DNA of 64,000 nucleotides from assembly GCA_020724425.1 (NCBI GenBank), contig DYGY01000005.1, positions 1 to 64,000 of the forward strand, in the 5' to 3' direction. The position numbers and the translations under genes were made by a program. Of this stretch, positions 18,649-28,153 are shown one piece after another (within the stretch, counting starts at the first letter, position 1; every line of letters begins with the position of its first letter). Below the pieces are notes generated by a model that saw nothing but the letters and a program-made list of their open reading frames with translations, was not told where the DNA came from and ran no database searches. The DNA is from Thermaerobacter marianensis. GTDB taxonomy: Bacteria > Bacillota > Sulfobacillia > DVGY01.

Positions 18649-18945
18649 ATGGCATACAATTTCAGGCTGAGATTAGGTTTTTTTAGAACAGAGAGATACA
18701 GTTTAGAGGTTTTTCTAAAACAGTTAGTTCTCATACCTGCTGCCAATGGTGATATGATTGTTCTAGGTGACAAGGATATTGAGAGCATTATTTTCTTTAA
18801 GCGAAAGTTGGAGACGATGGAGTTTGAGATTAATGCTGTTGGTGGGTTATATATGGGCATTCTTGAAGAAGCTGTTGATATATCTGAGTTAATGGGGCTT
18901 TTGAAAGAACAGTTTGGCAATAGGGTGCTTTTAGATTATCGCTAG
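18649..18945 (+). CDS. Conserved hypothetical protein (98 aa)
   Basis: Intact ORF between the XRE gene and a hairpin/T-run terminator. Confidence 0.55.
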   Translation: MAYNFRLRLGFFRTERYSLEVFLKQLVLIPAANGDMIVLGDKDIESIIFFKRKLETMEFEINAVGGLYMGILEEAVDISELMGLLKEQFGNRVLLDYR

Positions 18946-18965
18946 GATGGATGTTGAGTTTGATG

Positions 18966-18994
18966 AACTTGTCGGGGAATCGGCAAGTTTTTTT
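18966..18994 (+). terminator. Rho-independent terminator
   Basis: AACTTGTCG-GGGAAT-CGGCAAGTT followed by TTTTT. Confidence 0.75.
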
Positions 18995-19124
18995 GTGGAA
19001 GGAGATTGAACTGATCTTTATCTAAGAAACTAAAGGGTTCTAGCAACGGAAGTCAGCAAGAAGCCAAAGCCTGCAAACGAAATTAGAAGCTTGTCAAAGA
19101 ATATGTCACTATCTATCCATCGGG

Positions 19125-19607
19125 ATGTTTATCTGCAGGTATTCTTGTTCTGCTCTTTTGGAAGGACAGGACCTTGAAGCTGCTCTCAGAGATACTATTA
19201 AAGAATATCAAAACCATGAGGAATGTAGTGAGAGGCTAACATTGGCTTTAGAGTTAGCTCTGAGCGCTTCTGATAACGATATATCAAGACTTGGAGAGGG
19301 GATAGGTGAAGAAGTTTTGGCCATATCGGTATACTGTGCCCTTAAACACAGGGATGATTTCAAGAAAGCCTTAATCGCTGCAGTAAATCATGATGGTGAT
19401 AGTGATAGTAGGGGTGCTATCACGGGAAATGTTTTGGGAGTATATCTGGGTATACAAATGATTCCTGAAGACTGGGATAATGGGGTAGAGATGAGGGAAG
19501 TACTTACACAGATAGCTGATGATCTACATGCTGCTAACAGAGGTAAGGATGATTGGCAGAGAGATACAGGGATTAGTAGGGATTTTAAGGTGGTGGAGAA
19601 GCTATAA
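19125..19607 (+). pseudogene. ADP-ribosylglycohydrolase (DraG-like) C-terminal remnant
   Basis: KKALIAAVNHDGDSDSRGAITGNVLGVYLG is the C-terminal metal-site motif of ADP-ribosylglycohydrolases. N-terminal half absent; apparent frameshift near 19115-19150 (PSGCLSAGILVLLF in another frame). Confidence 0.75.
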
Positions 19608-19617
19608 ATTGCTGTCA

Positions 19618-19654
19618 AGAAAGCTTATTGGTCGAGGTGGTCGATAAGCTTTCT
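19618..19654 (+). terminator. Hairpin terminator-like structure
   Basis: AGAAAGCTTAT...ATAAGCTTTCT, 11-bp perfect outer stem. Confidence 0.55.
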
Positions 19655-19827
19655 TGGTACCTGCAGGAAAAACCTAGGTAAGAAAGATGTCTACAGCATG
19701 CTAAGATATTTGGCATATTCAAGAGGATTAAGGTAGATTTGTTTTGTTAGGTCTTCTCTTAGTTTGCTGAACATGGCTTTTTGGGGTAATCCATTGACTT
19801 CTATTACAGGAAAGGGGTGTTAAAGGA

Positions 19828-20106
19828 ATGGGCGTAACTACAAAACCATGTTGTTGCAGGTGTGTAGAATTGCTAGGAATTGGGACGAGATTTGAGATTG
19901 AGATTGGTGATCGGATACGGGTTTTCACAACAGGGGGAGTAGGACCTGAACCTTTTGAGGGAGTTCTTTCTGCAATTGAAGAAAATGCTATAGTTCTTAA
20001 CGGTGAGATTCTTGATGGAGAGGGAAAACCAGTAGATTCGAGATTTATCCGTTATTGTTGTTCTCATATCACCACTATCGAGTTGAGGAGAGCTGCTTCT
20101 GATTAG
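19828..20106 (+). CDS. Hypothetical protein with N-terminal CCCxC motif
   Basis: 92-aa ORF MGVTTKPCCCRCVELLGIGTRFEIEIGDRIRVFTTGG...; upstream GGAAAGG and downstream hairpin 20114-20137. Confidence 0.5.
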   Translation: MGVTTKPCCCRCVELLGIGTRFEIEIGDRIRVFTTGGVGPEPFEGVLSAIEENAIVLNGEILDGEGKPVDSRFIRYCCSHITTIELRRAASD

Positions 20107-20177
20107 GTGACAGGAAAGTCAGCTGTTGCTGACTTTCTAACCAAAATGGGGACATCCCCTAGTCTGGAGGAAGATAA

Positions 20178-20495
20178 ATGGATAAGGCATCTAGGCTAGC
20201 AAATGCTTCTTTGTTGCTGGGAATTGGTAGTATGGTTGGGTTGATTATGGCTATAGTATTGGGGTTTCTGGTGGAGGATCTGGGGATGGTTTCTCTTTTT
20301 CGTATGGTTATACCTTTAGCCTTTGCAGCAGTGGTATTTGGTGTATTGGCTAGGCAAAAGATTGCTGAAGAGGGATTACCCGGTCTAGGGATAGCTAATA
20401 CTGGCTTATATCTTGGTATAGTTTGTCTTGTGATAATGGGGGCTATTTTCTTGGTTGTAGCTACTTTGTTTCTACCAATGTTATTCTTAAATTAA
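20178..20495 (+). CDS. Small membrane protein (three TM helices, DUF4190-like layout)
   Basis: 105 aa, three hydrophobic helices; SD CTGGAGG upstream. Confidence 0.6.
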   Translation: MDKASRLANASLLLGIGSMVGLIMAIVLGFLVEDLGMVSLFRMVIPLAFAAVVFGVLARQKIAEEGLPGLGIANTGLYLGIVCLVIMGAIFLVVATLFLPMLFLN

Positions 20496-20556
20496 CAGGA
20501 AAAATCTCTCTGTTTGTGGAAGAATACCGGCAGTTGGTTATGACTGGGGTGATTTA

Positions 20557-22521
20557 ATGAGCGAAACGTTGTATAAAAGGATATTTGATCATATCAAGAG
20601 CTCTGTAGTTATTACTAGAAGAAATGAAATCATAGATAGCAATCTAGCTTTTCTAGAACTTTTCAGGGTAGAGGTTAAGGAAGAGTTGTTTGGCGATCCA
20701 TATGTTAAGAGTATAATCAGCAAAAGTATTGATAGTGGTAAGGCTGTTCTGTTTGAGAGTGTAGTTAACCGGAATGGGGATGCTAAACTCGTTGAAATTG
20801 TGGTTTCACTGATGAATGAAGAAGATCAGGTATATATTCTAGAGTTTAAGCCGATTGCTGATGAGTCTCTCTACAAAGAGATTACTATTCTCTCATCATA
20901 CAGCAGGGAGCTATTTGATAACTCTCCCGATTCTATAGTTATTGTTGATAACGATAACAGGATTATTGATGCTAATAGTACTTTTGCGAAGATGTTTGGG
21001 TTTAACAGGCATGAAGCTATTGGTAGGGATATTGATGAGCTTGTGGTTAGTGAGGCAGATAGGTCTGTAGCTAAAGAGATCTCTATGAGAGTCTTAAATA
21101 GGGAGAAAGTGGAGTTACAGGCAAGAAGGGTGACTAAGTCTAAGGGGCTTTTAGATGTACTGATTGTTAGTTATCCTGTGGTGATTGATAACCGGATAAG
21201 TGGTAGCTATGTAATCTATCGGGATGTTAGCTCCGAAAAAGAGAAGGAAAAGCTACTTAAGGAAAAGGATGAGTTCTTACATCAGCTCTTTAATCGCTCT
21301 TTGTATCCCATAGCTATTCTTGATATTGAAGAGAATATCCTAGATGTTAATGAGGAGTTTGCCAGGCTTTTTGAGTATACCAGGGAGGATTGTTTGTCTA
21401 AGAATATTAACGAGTTGATTATTCCTGCTGGATATTTTGAGGAGTCGCAAAGATTTAAAGGGAAGATTCTTCGGAGAGAGAGTATGATGACAGAAACAAA
21501 GAGGAGAACAAGAACCGGAAAGCTGATAGATGTTGAAGCTGTAGGGAGACCGGTTATCATTAATGATAGGGTTGTTGGTATGTTTGCCATGTATCGGGAT
21601 AGAAGGGTTGAAGTTCAGGCTTTGGAGAGATTAGAGAGGCAAAAGGCATATTTTAAGCAGTTGTTTGCTAATTCTCCAGACGCTATAGCCATGCTTGATG
21701 GCAAGGATACGGTAGTTGATGTAAACAGTTCTTTTGAAAATCTGTTTGGATACTCTTTAGCTGAAGTGCAGGGAGTCTGTATGGATGACCTAATTGTATC
21801 TAAAGAGTTTAAAGAAGAGGCTAGGGAATATAACCAGTGTGTGGTTGGTAATGGACAAATTGTTAAAGCTGAAACTGTAAGGGTTAAGAAAGATGGTACA
21901 CCTGTTGAAGTAGAGATCCTCTCATACCCTATTTACCTTAAGGAGAATCAGCTTGGGGTTTATGCTATCTATACGGATATCACTGAGAGAAAAGATAGGG
22001 AAAGAGAGATTAAGAGGCTCTTGGATACAGATACTCTAACTGGGTTGTTCAATAGAAGGTATATCTATGAGTGTTTAGCAGAACGAGTACAGGTTGGTGG
22101 TCTAGCCATTTTGTATTTTGATTTAGATGATTTTAAGAAGGTTAATGATGAGCTGGGTCATAAGGCTGGAGACGAACTATTAAGACAGGTGGCGGAGAGA
22201 TTAAAAAATGGGTATGGAAATATTATTGAGTTTGCCAGGATTGGTGGGGATGAGTTCTTGGCAGTGCTAGGACAGCATTGTAATAGAACATTAGAAGAGT
22301 ATGTGGAAGAAATACAGAGCCTTTTAGGGGAAGAGTATCACATCGATGGGAAAGATGTGTACTGTGATATGAGTGTGGGTTATGCAAAATACCCTGAAGA
22401 TGGAATAGGTGTGGATGAATTGGTGGCAACTGCTGACTATCGTATGTATGAAGAAAAGAAAAGGAAGAGGATTCTAAGAAATCCCATAAGGAAGGGTCCT
22501 ATTCTTGGAAAAGAGGAATAG
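20557..22521 (+). CDS. Multi-PAS sensor diguanylate cyclase (GGDEF)
   Basis: Repeated PAS segments (LFDNSPDSIVIVDNDNRIIDAN; LFNRSLYPIAILDIEENILDVN; LFANSPDAIAMLDGKDTVVDVN); DTLTGLFNRR...ARIGGDEFLAVL. Confidence 0.92.
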   Translation: MSETLYKRIFDHIKSSVVITRRNEIIDSNLAFLELFRVEVKEELFGDPYVKSIISKSIDSGKAVLFESVVNRNGDAKLVEIVVSLMNEEDQVYILEFKPIADESLYKEITILSSYSRELFDNSPDSIVIVDNDNRIIDANSTFAKMFGFNRHEAIGRDIDELVVSEADRSVAKEISMRVLNREKVELQARRVTKSKGLLDVLIVSYPVVIDNRISGSYVIYRDVSSEKEKEKLLKEKDEFLHQLFNRSLYPIAILDIEENILDVNEEFARLFEYTREDCLSKNINELIIPAGYFEESQRFKGKILRRESMMTETKRRTRTGKLIDVEAVGRPVIINDRVVGMFAMYRDRRVEVQALERLERQKAYFKQLFANSPDAIAMLDGKDTVVDVNSSFENLFGYSLAEVQGVCMDDLIVSKEFKEEAREYNQCVVGNGQIVKAETVRVKKDGTPVEVEILSYPIYLKENQLGVYAIYTDITERKDREREIKRLLDTDTLTGLFNRRYIYECLAERVQVGGLAILYFDLDDFKKVNDELGHKAGDELLRQVAERLKNGYGNIIEFARIGGDEFLAVLGQHCNRTLEEYVEEIQSLLGEEYHIDGKDVYCDMSVGYAKYPEDGIGVDELVATADYRMYEEKKRKRILRNPIRKGPILGKEE

Positions 22522-22527
22522 CTTTTT

Positions 22528-23373
22528 ATGATTGTTATGACCAATGGAGTTACCGCTACTAAAGAGTTTAGGGAGCTGTATAACGAGCTAATTCTTAATG
22601 TCTTTGGTTTTAGCTTTGAGAAGTGGCATAAACAGGATGTTTGGAATGAGGATTATGAATGCTATTCCATTTTTGATAACGGCTGTATGATTGCTAATGT
22701 TTCGGTATATAAGATGAGGCTTTTGCTTAATGGGATACAAAGAGAGTATCTTCAGTTTGGAGCAGTTGCTACTAGGGAGGAATACCGGGGCAAGGGGTTA
22801 TCTAGAACAATAATGGAACATATTCTTGGGAAGTATCCGGATACTCAAGCTTTTTTGCTAGCTAATGATAGTGTGGTGGAACTCTATCCTAAGTTTGGTT
22901 TTAAGCCTACTAGAGATAAACAGCCGTATCTGGAACTTAAGCTTGATAATGCAGGTGAGATGAGAGGGTTAACTGTGTTAGATACACGTCTAGACGCTTA
23001 CATGAGAGGTAGAAATCAGCACTCCAAAATCTTTGATTGTCTTAATAGCTATGGGGTTAACTGGTTTCACTTGCTGTATAGCTATCAGGATAGTGTCTAT
23101 GAGATTCCTGAGCTAGATGCTTTGGTGATAGCTAGACAGAGGGACCGGGTGTTAAGGCTTGTTGATGTAATGGCGCAAAGACCGATACATTTTAATGAAC
23201 TGCTACCCTATTTGTTTTTTGAAAATGTTGAAGTGATTGAGTTTGGTTTTAATCCTGATTGGTTGGGGATTAAGTATAAACTGAGGGATTATGAGATAGA
23301 AGACACTCATCTATTTGTTAAAGGGGATTTTGGGGTGGAAGGCTATATTCTGCCTTTGCTAATAAGGACTTAG
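22528..23373 (+). CDS. GNAT family N-acetyltransferase
   Basis: QFGAVATREEYRGKGLSRTIMEHIL is an acetyl-CoA-binding motif A. Confidence 0.85.
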   Translation: MIVMTNGVTATKEFRELYNELILNVFGFSFEKWHKQDVWNEDYECYSIFDNGCMIANVSVYKMRLLLNGIQREYLQFGAVATREEYRGKGLSRTIMEHILGKYPDTQAFLLANDSVVELYPKFGFKPTRDKQPYLELKLDNAGEMRGLTVLDTRLDAYMRGRNQHSKIFDCLNSYGVNWFHLLYSYQDSVYEIPELDALVIARQRDRVLRLVDVMAQRPIHFNELLPYLFFENVEVIEFGFNPDWLGIKYKLRDYEIEDTHLFVKGDFGVEGYILPLLIRT

Positions 23374-23383
23374 GGGGTTTTTT

Positions 23384-23722
23384 GTGAATATTCAGATATA
23401 TGGTAGCAAAAAGTGCTTTGATACCAAAAAGGCTGAGAGGTATTTTAAAGAGAGAAAAATCAAGTATCAGTATATTGATCTCTTAAGGTATGGGATGAGT
23501 CAGGGAGAATTGAACAGTGTTAAGGCTGCAGTGGGCTTAAAAGAACTCATAAATTCTAAAGCTCAAGAATATGACTCACTGAATCTAGCCCGGATTACTA
23601 GTAGTGAGGTAAAGGAGAGATTGCTATTGGAGAATCTAGCTCTCTTTAAGACCCCTATTGTGCGTAATGGTAGGCAAGCAACTGTGGGATACAGACCAGA
23701 AATATGGAAGGATTGGGAATAG
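23384..23722 (+). CDS. ArsC/Spx-type (arsenate reductase family) protein
   Basis: IQIYGSKKCFDTKKAERYFKERKIKYQYIDLLRYGMSQGEL...LLLENLALFKTPIVRNGRQATVGYRPEIWKDW; GTG start. Confidence 0.85.
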   Translation: MNIQIYGSKKCFDTKKAERYFKERKIKYQYIDLLRYGMSQGELNSVKAAVGLKELINSKAQEYDSLNLARITSSEVKERLLLENLALFKTPIVRNGRQATVGYRPEIWKDWE

Positions 23723-23740
23723 GACAGGGAGGAATATACA

Positions 23741-23935
23741 GGTGGTCTATATGCAGTGACATCGGTTGTCCCTGTAGAAACTTGGGTTGATATTCCAGAG
23801 AGATGGAGCAAGTTGGTGAAATGGGTCAAAGATAATGGTTATCTTATCGGTGACAATCAGTGTCTGGAAGAACATCTTTTTTTGGATGATGAAGAGCAGT
23901 TAAAGTTAGATCCATACTTATCTATTGAAGGGTAG
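23741..23935 (+). pseudogene. Remnant of a GyrI-like / AraC effector-binding domain
   Basis: GGLYAVTSVVPVETWVDIPERWSKLVKWVKDNGYLIGDNQCLEEHLFLDDEEQLKLDPYLSIEG* resembles the C-terminus of AraC-E_bind/GyrI-like domains; no start or N-terminal part (in-frame stop at 23720-23722). Confidence 0.65.
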
Positions 23936-23939
23936 AGAT

Positions 23940-24392
23940 ATGGTTAGAATTGAGAGAGTTTTAGTTGAGCAAAAAGAGATTCTTTTTAACCTAATGCAGT
24001 TATATCTATATGAGTTCACTGATTTTGTAGATGATGACTTTGATGAGAAGGGTATTTTTCCTTATGAGTATTTTGACCTCTATTGGCAGGAACCTGAGCG
24101 TTTCCCCTTCTTTATCTTCTGGGAAGGTAAGCTAGTGGGGTTTGTGTTGGTTAGATTTACAGGGGATAAATACGCAATTGCAGAATTCTTTGTGGCCAGA
24201 AGGTATAGGGGGAAGGGTATAGGGAAGAGTGCAGCTATTCAGGTATTTGAGATTTTTAAGGGAGACTGGGAGGTTTCTCAGTTAGAGAGCAATGTGGATG
24301 GTATTGCTTTTTGGCGTAAGGTTCTCACAGACTATTGTAAGTATTCTGAGAGAAAGGAACGGGGCTTGATAGTTCAGGAGTTCAAGAATTAA
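23940..24392 (+). CDS. GNAT family N-acetyltransferase
   Basis: AEFFVARRYRGKGIGKSAAIQVFEIFKGDWEVSQLESNVDGIAFWRKV; start at 23940 preferred over 23925. Confidence 0.85.
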   Translation: MVRIERVLVEQKEILFNLMQLYLYEFTDFVDDDFDEKGIFPYEYFDLYWQEPERFPFFIFWEGKLVGFVLVRFTGDKYAIAEFFVARRYRGKGIGKSAAIQVFEIFKGDWEVSQLESNVDGIAFWRKVLTDYCKYSERKERGLIVQEFKN

Positions 24393-24418
24393 CCTTATTT
24401 TGAGAGGAAGCGAAAAGA

Positions 24419-25165
24419 ATGGAACCATACTACTACCGATTAGGAGAGGTATATGATGAAGAAAATAAGGGATTGATAGCTGATATTCCCTTTTATCTTA
24501 GAAAGGCTAGGGAGTATGGTGGACCAATCTTGGAACTGGCCTGTGGAACAGGAAGGCTTAGCATTCCTCTTGCTAGAGAGGGTTTTGATGTTACTGGTCT
24601 TGATATTTCTAAGCCTATGCTTCATTATGCTAGGAAGAAAGCAGCTGGTTTAGATATTTCTTGGGTAGAGGCTGATTGCCGGGATTTTAAGATGGACAGG
24701 GAGTTTGCTTTTATCTTTCTAGGTTACAATTCGTTGAGTCACTTGCATGATCTTGATAGTCTGGAGAGATGTTTTTCTAGGGTGAGAGAACATTTAAGAG
24801 ATGATGGGCATTTTGCTATTGATGTTTTTAACCCTAATTTGACTTTGTTGAGTAGGGATCCTGATAAGAGGTTTCTTGTTAATACCTATGAGGATCCTTT
24901 AGGTAGAGGAATGGTAAGTAAGTGGGAGAGTAATGAGTATGATGCAAAGGAACAGGTTAATCATATTCGCTGGTATTATGAGTTAGGTAATGAGGAATTC
25001 ATTGAGAAGCTGGATATGAGGATATTTTTCCCTCAGGAACTTGATGCTTTGCTTAAGTATAATGGGTTTACTATTGAAGAAAAGTATGGGGATTTTGAGG
25101 GGAGTGCTTTTAATAAAGATTCCTTAAAGCAAATAGTGGTATGTAGGAAAAATGAGGGCGGGTAG
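24419..25165 (+). CDS. Class I SAM-dependent methyltransferase
   Basis: ILELACGTGRLSIPLAREGFDVTGLDISKPMLHYARKK. Confidence 0.9.
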   Translation: MEPYYYRLGEVYDEENKGLIADIPFYLRKAREYGGPILELACGTGRLSIPLAREGFDVTGLDISKPMLHYARKKAAGLDISWVEADCRDFKMDREFAFIFLGYNSLSHLHDLDSLERCFSRVREHLRDDGHFAIDVFNPNLTLLSRDPDKRFLVNTYEDPLGRGMVSKWESNEYDAKEQVNHIRWYYELGNEEFIEKLDMRIFFPQELDALLKYNGFTIEEKYGDFEGSAFNKDSLKQIVVCRKNEGG

Positions 25166-25176
25166 CCCTCATTTTT
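25148..25176. terminator. Shared bidirectional terminator containing both stop codons
   Basis: AAAAATGAGGGC-GGGTA-GCCCTCATTTTT, perfect 12-bp stem, A-run and T-run on both sides; + strand TAG at 25163-25165, - strand TGA at 25171-25169. Confidence 0.85.
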
Positions 25177-26470
25177 GATCTCTAATCATTAGTGTATAGC
25201 CATAGTATGCTAGGACAATGGATAAGGTTACTGTAGCTAGTCCTGTATCGATGAATGGCAGGGTAAAATGATTGTAGGGGTCGGGATTAATGAACATATA
25301 TGGTACGGTAAAGCCTGTGGCTAGGATGTAGCCGAAGGTACCGGTATAGCCGACCCAGCGTTTGATCTTATCGTTGATTGGATAATGATCAATAATTAGA
25401 AACATTAAGACTATGGCTGAGAGTAGGGCGAGCATATGGTAGTGACCGTGTTCGAATGCTTCAGCTACTCTTTTCATGTGTGGTTGTCTGAAGTGTTCGA
25501 TGTTTATCGCTACCCAGACTCCCGGTATGGCAACTACGATGTTGACCCAGAAGAGGACAAAGAGAAGTCCTGCTTTTAGGGGTTCAGTGATAAGGAACCC
25601 GCTTAGTGAGAGGTTCTTTTCTTTAATCAGTTTCTTAAATGCTGCCATCATTATCATCAGTGAGCCTAAGAGGACTACACTAGATGCAGGTGTAATAACT
25701 TGATGGGCATCTGGTCCCCACCAGATATAGAGGTAGTTCGCTACTACAGCAAACAGGGCTCCAATGGTGGCTGCCCAGAGGCCATATAGGGTAACTCTTT
25801 GTGTTAGTTGGGTTCCTTCTTTCAGTAGTTTGTATTTCTCAACTATCATGATTACTATGGCCATTGGGATGATGACTAGGGTTGTATGCAGGTGAGCTAC
25901 CAGGGTTCTCTCCCAGAGCACTGTGGCAAGGAGATCTGCTCTTTTGTTTGAACCATAGATGGCTCCAATTATGACGGTTATGGTCATAAGTATTAACATG
26001 ATAAACATGGTGGCTCTGGTTGCAGATTTTTCTTTGCCTTTAGGGAAGAATTCATAGACCAAAGCTAGTAGGGCTATGAAGGAAAGGCTTAGTCCAAAGA
26101 CAAAGATTCCATGGGGAATGGGGTGTCTAGCAAAGTATGCATAGATGATTGCTGAGATAGATGTAATGAAGTATCCAGCAGTACCCATAAGTATTACGAG
26201 TTTTTCGATGAAGGGATCTACCTTAAACAATTCCAGGAGAAAGAATGCCATTAAGGCTGTAAACACTACTGCTGCTGAGTGTATATATAGTGTGGCCCGT
26301 ACTGGCATGTCTTCTACGGATAATTGAATCCCCAGAAACTCTCGAATGAAGAGTGCTGGCGGAGACAGGAATATCCCAAAGAGTACCAGGATGAGTAGCC
26401 AGGTAAAGGCTATCCAGATATGTTTCTTGATGTTAACTGACATGTAAGCACCTCCAGGAGTATAATGCAA
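25169..26470 (-). CDS. Multi-TM membrane protein with conserved His motifs (possible divergent heme-copper oxidase subunit I-like protein)
   Basis: About 12 hydrophobic helices with His in helices: LYIHSAAVV, LVAHLHTTLVII, AFEHGHYHMLALLSAIVLM. Start may be at M10 (26443). Confidence 0.55.
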   Translation of the reverse strand: MHYTPGGAYMSVNIKKHIWIAFTWLLILVLFGIFLSPPALFIREFLGIQLSVEDMPVRATLYIHSAAVVFTALMAFFLLELFKVDPFIEKLVILMGTAGYFITSISAIIYAYFARHPIPHGIFVFGLSLSFIALLALVYEFFPKGKEKSATRATMFIMLILMTITVIIGAIYGSNKRADLLATVLWERTLVAHLHTTLVIIPMAIVIMIVEKYKLLKEGTQLTQRVTLYGLWAATIGALFAVVANYLYIWWGPDAHQVITPASSVVLLGSLMIMMAAFKKLIKEKNLSLSGFLITEPLKAGLLFVLFWVNIVVAIPGVWVAINIEHFRQPHMKRVAEAFEHGHYHMLALLSAIVLMFLIIDHYPINDKIKRWVGYTGTFGYILATGFTVPYMFINPDPYNHFTLPFIDTGLATVTLSIVLAYYGYTLMIRDQK

Positions 26471-26530
26471 TATACTACTATTGTACTATACCCTGATATA
26501 CTATATAAGTACCAATCGTGCTTTTTGGTT

Positions 26531-26563
26531 GAAAAAAGAGAGGGTAGCCGGTGGCTACCCTCT
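26531..26563 (-). terminator. Rho-independent terminator of the LysM gene
   Basis: AGAGGGTAGCC-ACC-GGCTACCCTCT then T-run, on the - strand. Confidence 0.85.
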
Positions 26564-26567
26564 TGGC

Positions 26568-27126
26568 TTAGCGTCGGGGGATACAGAGCTTCTGACCTGC
26601 GAAGATTCTATCTGGATCTTCAAGTTGTGGATTGGCAGCAATGATAGCATCTGGGCTAACATTGAATTTGCGTGCAATACTGAAGATTGTATCACCAGCC
26701 ATTACCGTATATATGGTTCCTCCTGGACATGCCGGGGGTCTTGGTGTGACAGGAATACATAGGACTTGCCCAACTGTTAGTCTATTTGGATCTTCAAGTT
26801 GTGGATTGGCATCAATTAAGGCTTGTAGTGATACTTCAAAGCGTGCTGAGAGTTGAAACAGGGTGTCACCTGGCCTGACAGTATAGAGGAACCCATCAGG
26901 ACAGCGTACAGGTACTTCTCTAGCAGGAATGCAAATCTTATCACCCACATCTATTCTGTTGGGGTCCGCTATTTGTGGATTTGCTGCTATCAAGCGATCA
27001 AGAGGAATGTTGAAACGTCTGGCAATTAAGAACATTGTATCACCAGATCTAACTGTGTAGATACTCCCACCGGGGCAAGGAGGTACACTCATGCTTTCTT
27101 CAGTACCGCGAAATTTTCTAAACATA
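26568..27126 (-). CDS. Triple LysM domain protein
   Basis: Three repeats of CPGG/D-(T/F)-(I/L)YTVxxGDTxFxxxxRFxVxxxxxxxANPQxxDPxRxxxGxxxCIP; start at 27126 (MFRKFRG) preferred. Confidence 0.92.
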
Positions 27127-27253
27127 GGAAAAATCACCCCCTTCTACCAATTCATGCTATATCTTATGCTTAGGAGTGTCTCATGTTGTCTATGAGGTTT
27201 TGACTATCTGATTTGCTGGCGTTACAATATTGGCTATAAGGGGAGGATGTTAG

Positions 27254-28153
27254 ATGAACAAGATTAGAGTTGCTGTAGTTGGATATGGAAACATTGGTCA
27301 GTATGCAATTGCTTCGTTGAGGGATGAAGAGGATATGGAGATTGCCGGGGTAGTTAGACGTAAGGCTGATAGACCTGAAGGTTTATCTTCGGACATCCCT
27401 GTTGTTAGTGATGTTAGGGAACTAGGTAAGGTGGATGTAGCTTTATTAGCCATTCCTTCTCGTTCTGTTCCTGAGTATGCTAAAGAGTATCTTGCTTTGG
27501 GCATTAATACGGTTGATAGTTTTGACATTCATGGTGATGAGCTTTTAAGGTTGTGGGAGGACCTTAATGAGGTAGGTAGGGAACATGGTAGTACGGCTGT
27601 TATCTGTGCTGGGTGGGATCCGGGAACTGATTCGGTGGTTAGATTAATGTTTGAATATATGGCTCCCCGTGGTATTACCTATACCAATTTCGGACCTGGT
27701 ATGAGTATGGGGCATTCGGTGGCTGTTAAGGCTATTAAGGGAGTGAGGGATGCCCTATCTATGACTCTGCCTTTGAATTTTGGGGTGCATCGTCGAGCAG
27801 TATATGTGGAATTGGAAGAAGGGGCAGAGTTTGAAAGAGTGAAAGAAGAGATTATGCAGGACCCGTATTTTGTGAAGGATGAGACTCATGTATACAGGGT
27901 TGATGATGTGAAGAAGTTGATTGATATGGGTCATGGTGTGGTTATGGAACGTTCAGGTGCTGCGGGGATGACTGAGAACCAGACTTTAAAGCTTGTGATG
28001 AGGATTAATAACCCGGCTTTGACTGCCCAGGTAATGGTGGCTTCAGCTAGAGCGACAATGAGACAAAAACCAGGGGCATATACTCTACCTGAAATAGCAG
28101 CAATCGATATGCTGCCGGGAGACAAGAGTGAATGGATTAGGAGATTCATCTAA
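27254..28153 (+). CDS. ddh: meso-diaminopimelate dehydrogenase
   Basis: [63 protein letters not shown]; overall length and pattern. Confidence 0.92.
   Translation: MNKIRVAVVGYGNIGQYAIASLRDEEDMEIAGVVRRKADRPEGLSSDIPVVSDVRELGKVDVALLAIPSRSVPEYAKEYLALGINTVDSFDIHGDELLRLWEDLNEVGREHGSTAVICAGWDPGTDSVVRLMFEYMAPRGITYTNFGPGMSMGHSVAVKAIKGVRDALSMTLPLNFGVHRRAVYVELEEGAEFERVKEEIMQDPYFVKDETHVYRVDDVKKLIDMGHGVVMERSGAAGMTENQTLKLVMRINNPALTAQVMVASARATMRQKPGAYTLPEIAAIDMLPGDKSEWIRRFI

Noticed and set aside
26481-26856. Plus-strand ORFs 26481-26762 and 26632-26856
   Set aside because: Antisense to the clear LysM repeat gene and spanning its terminator; composition is that of an antisense frame.
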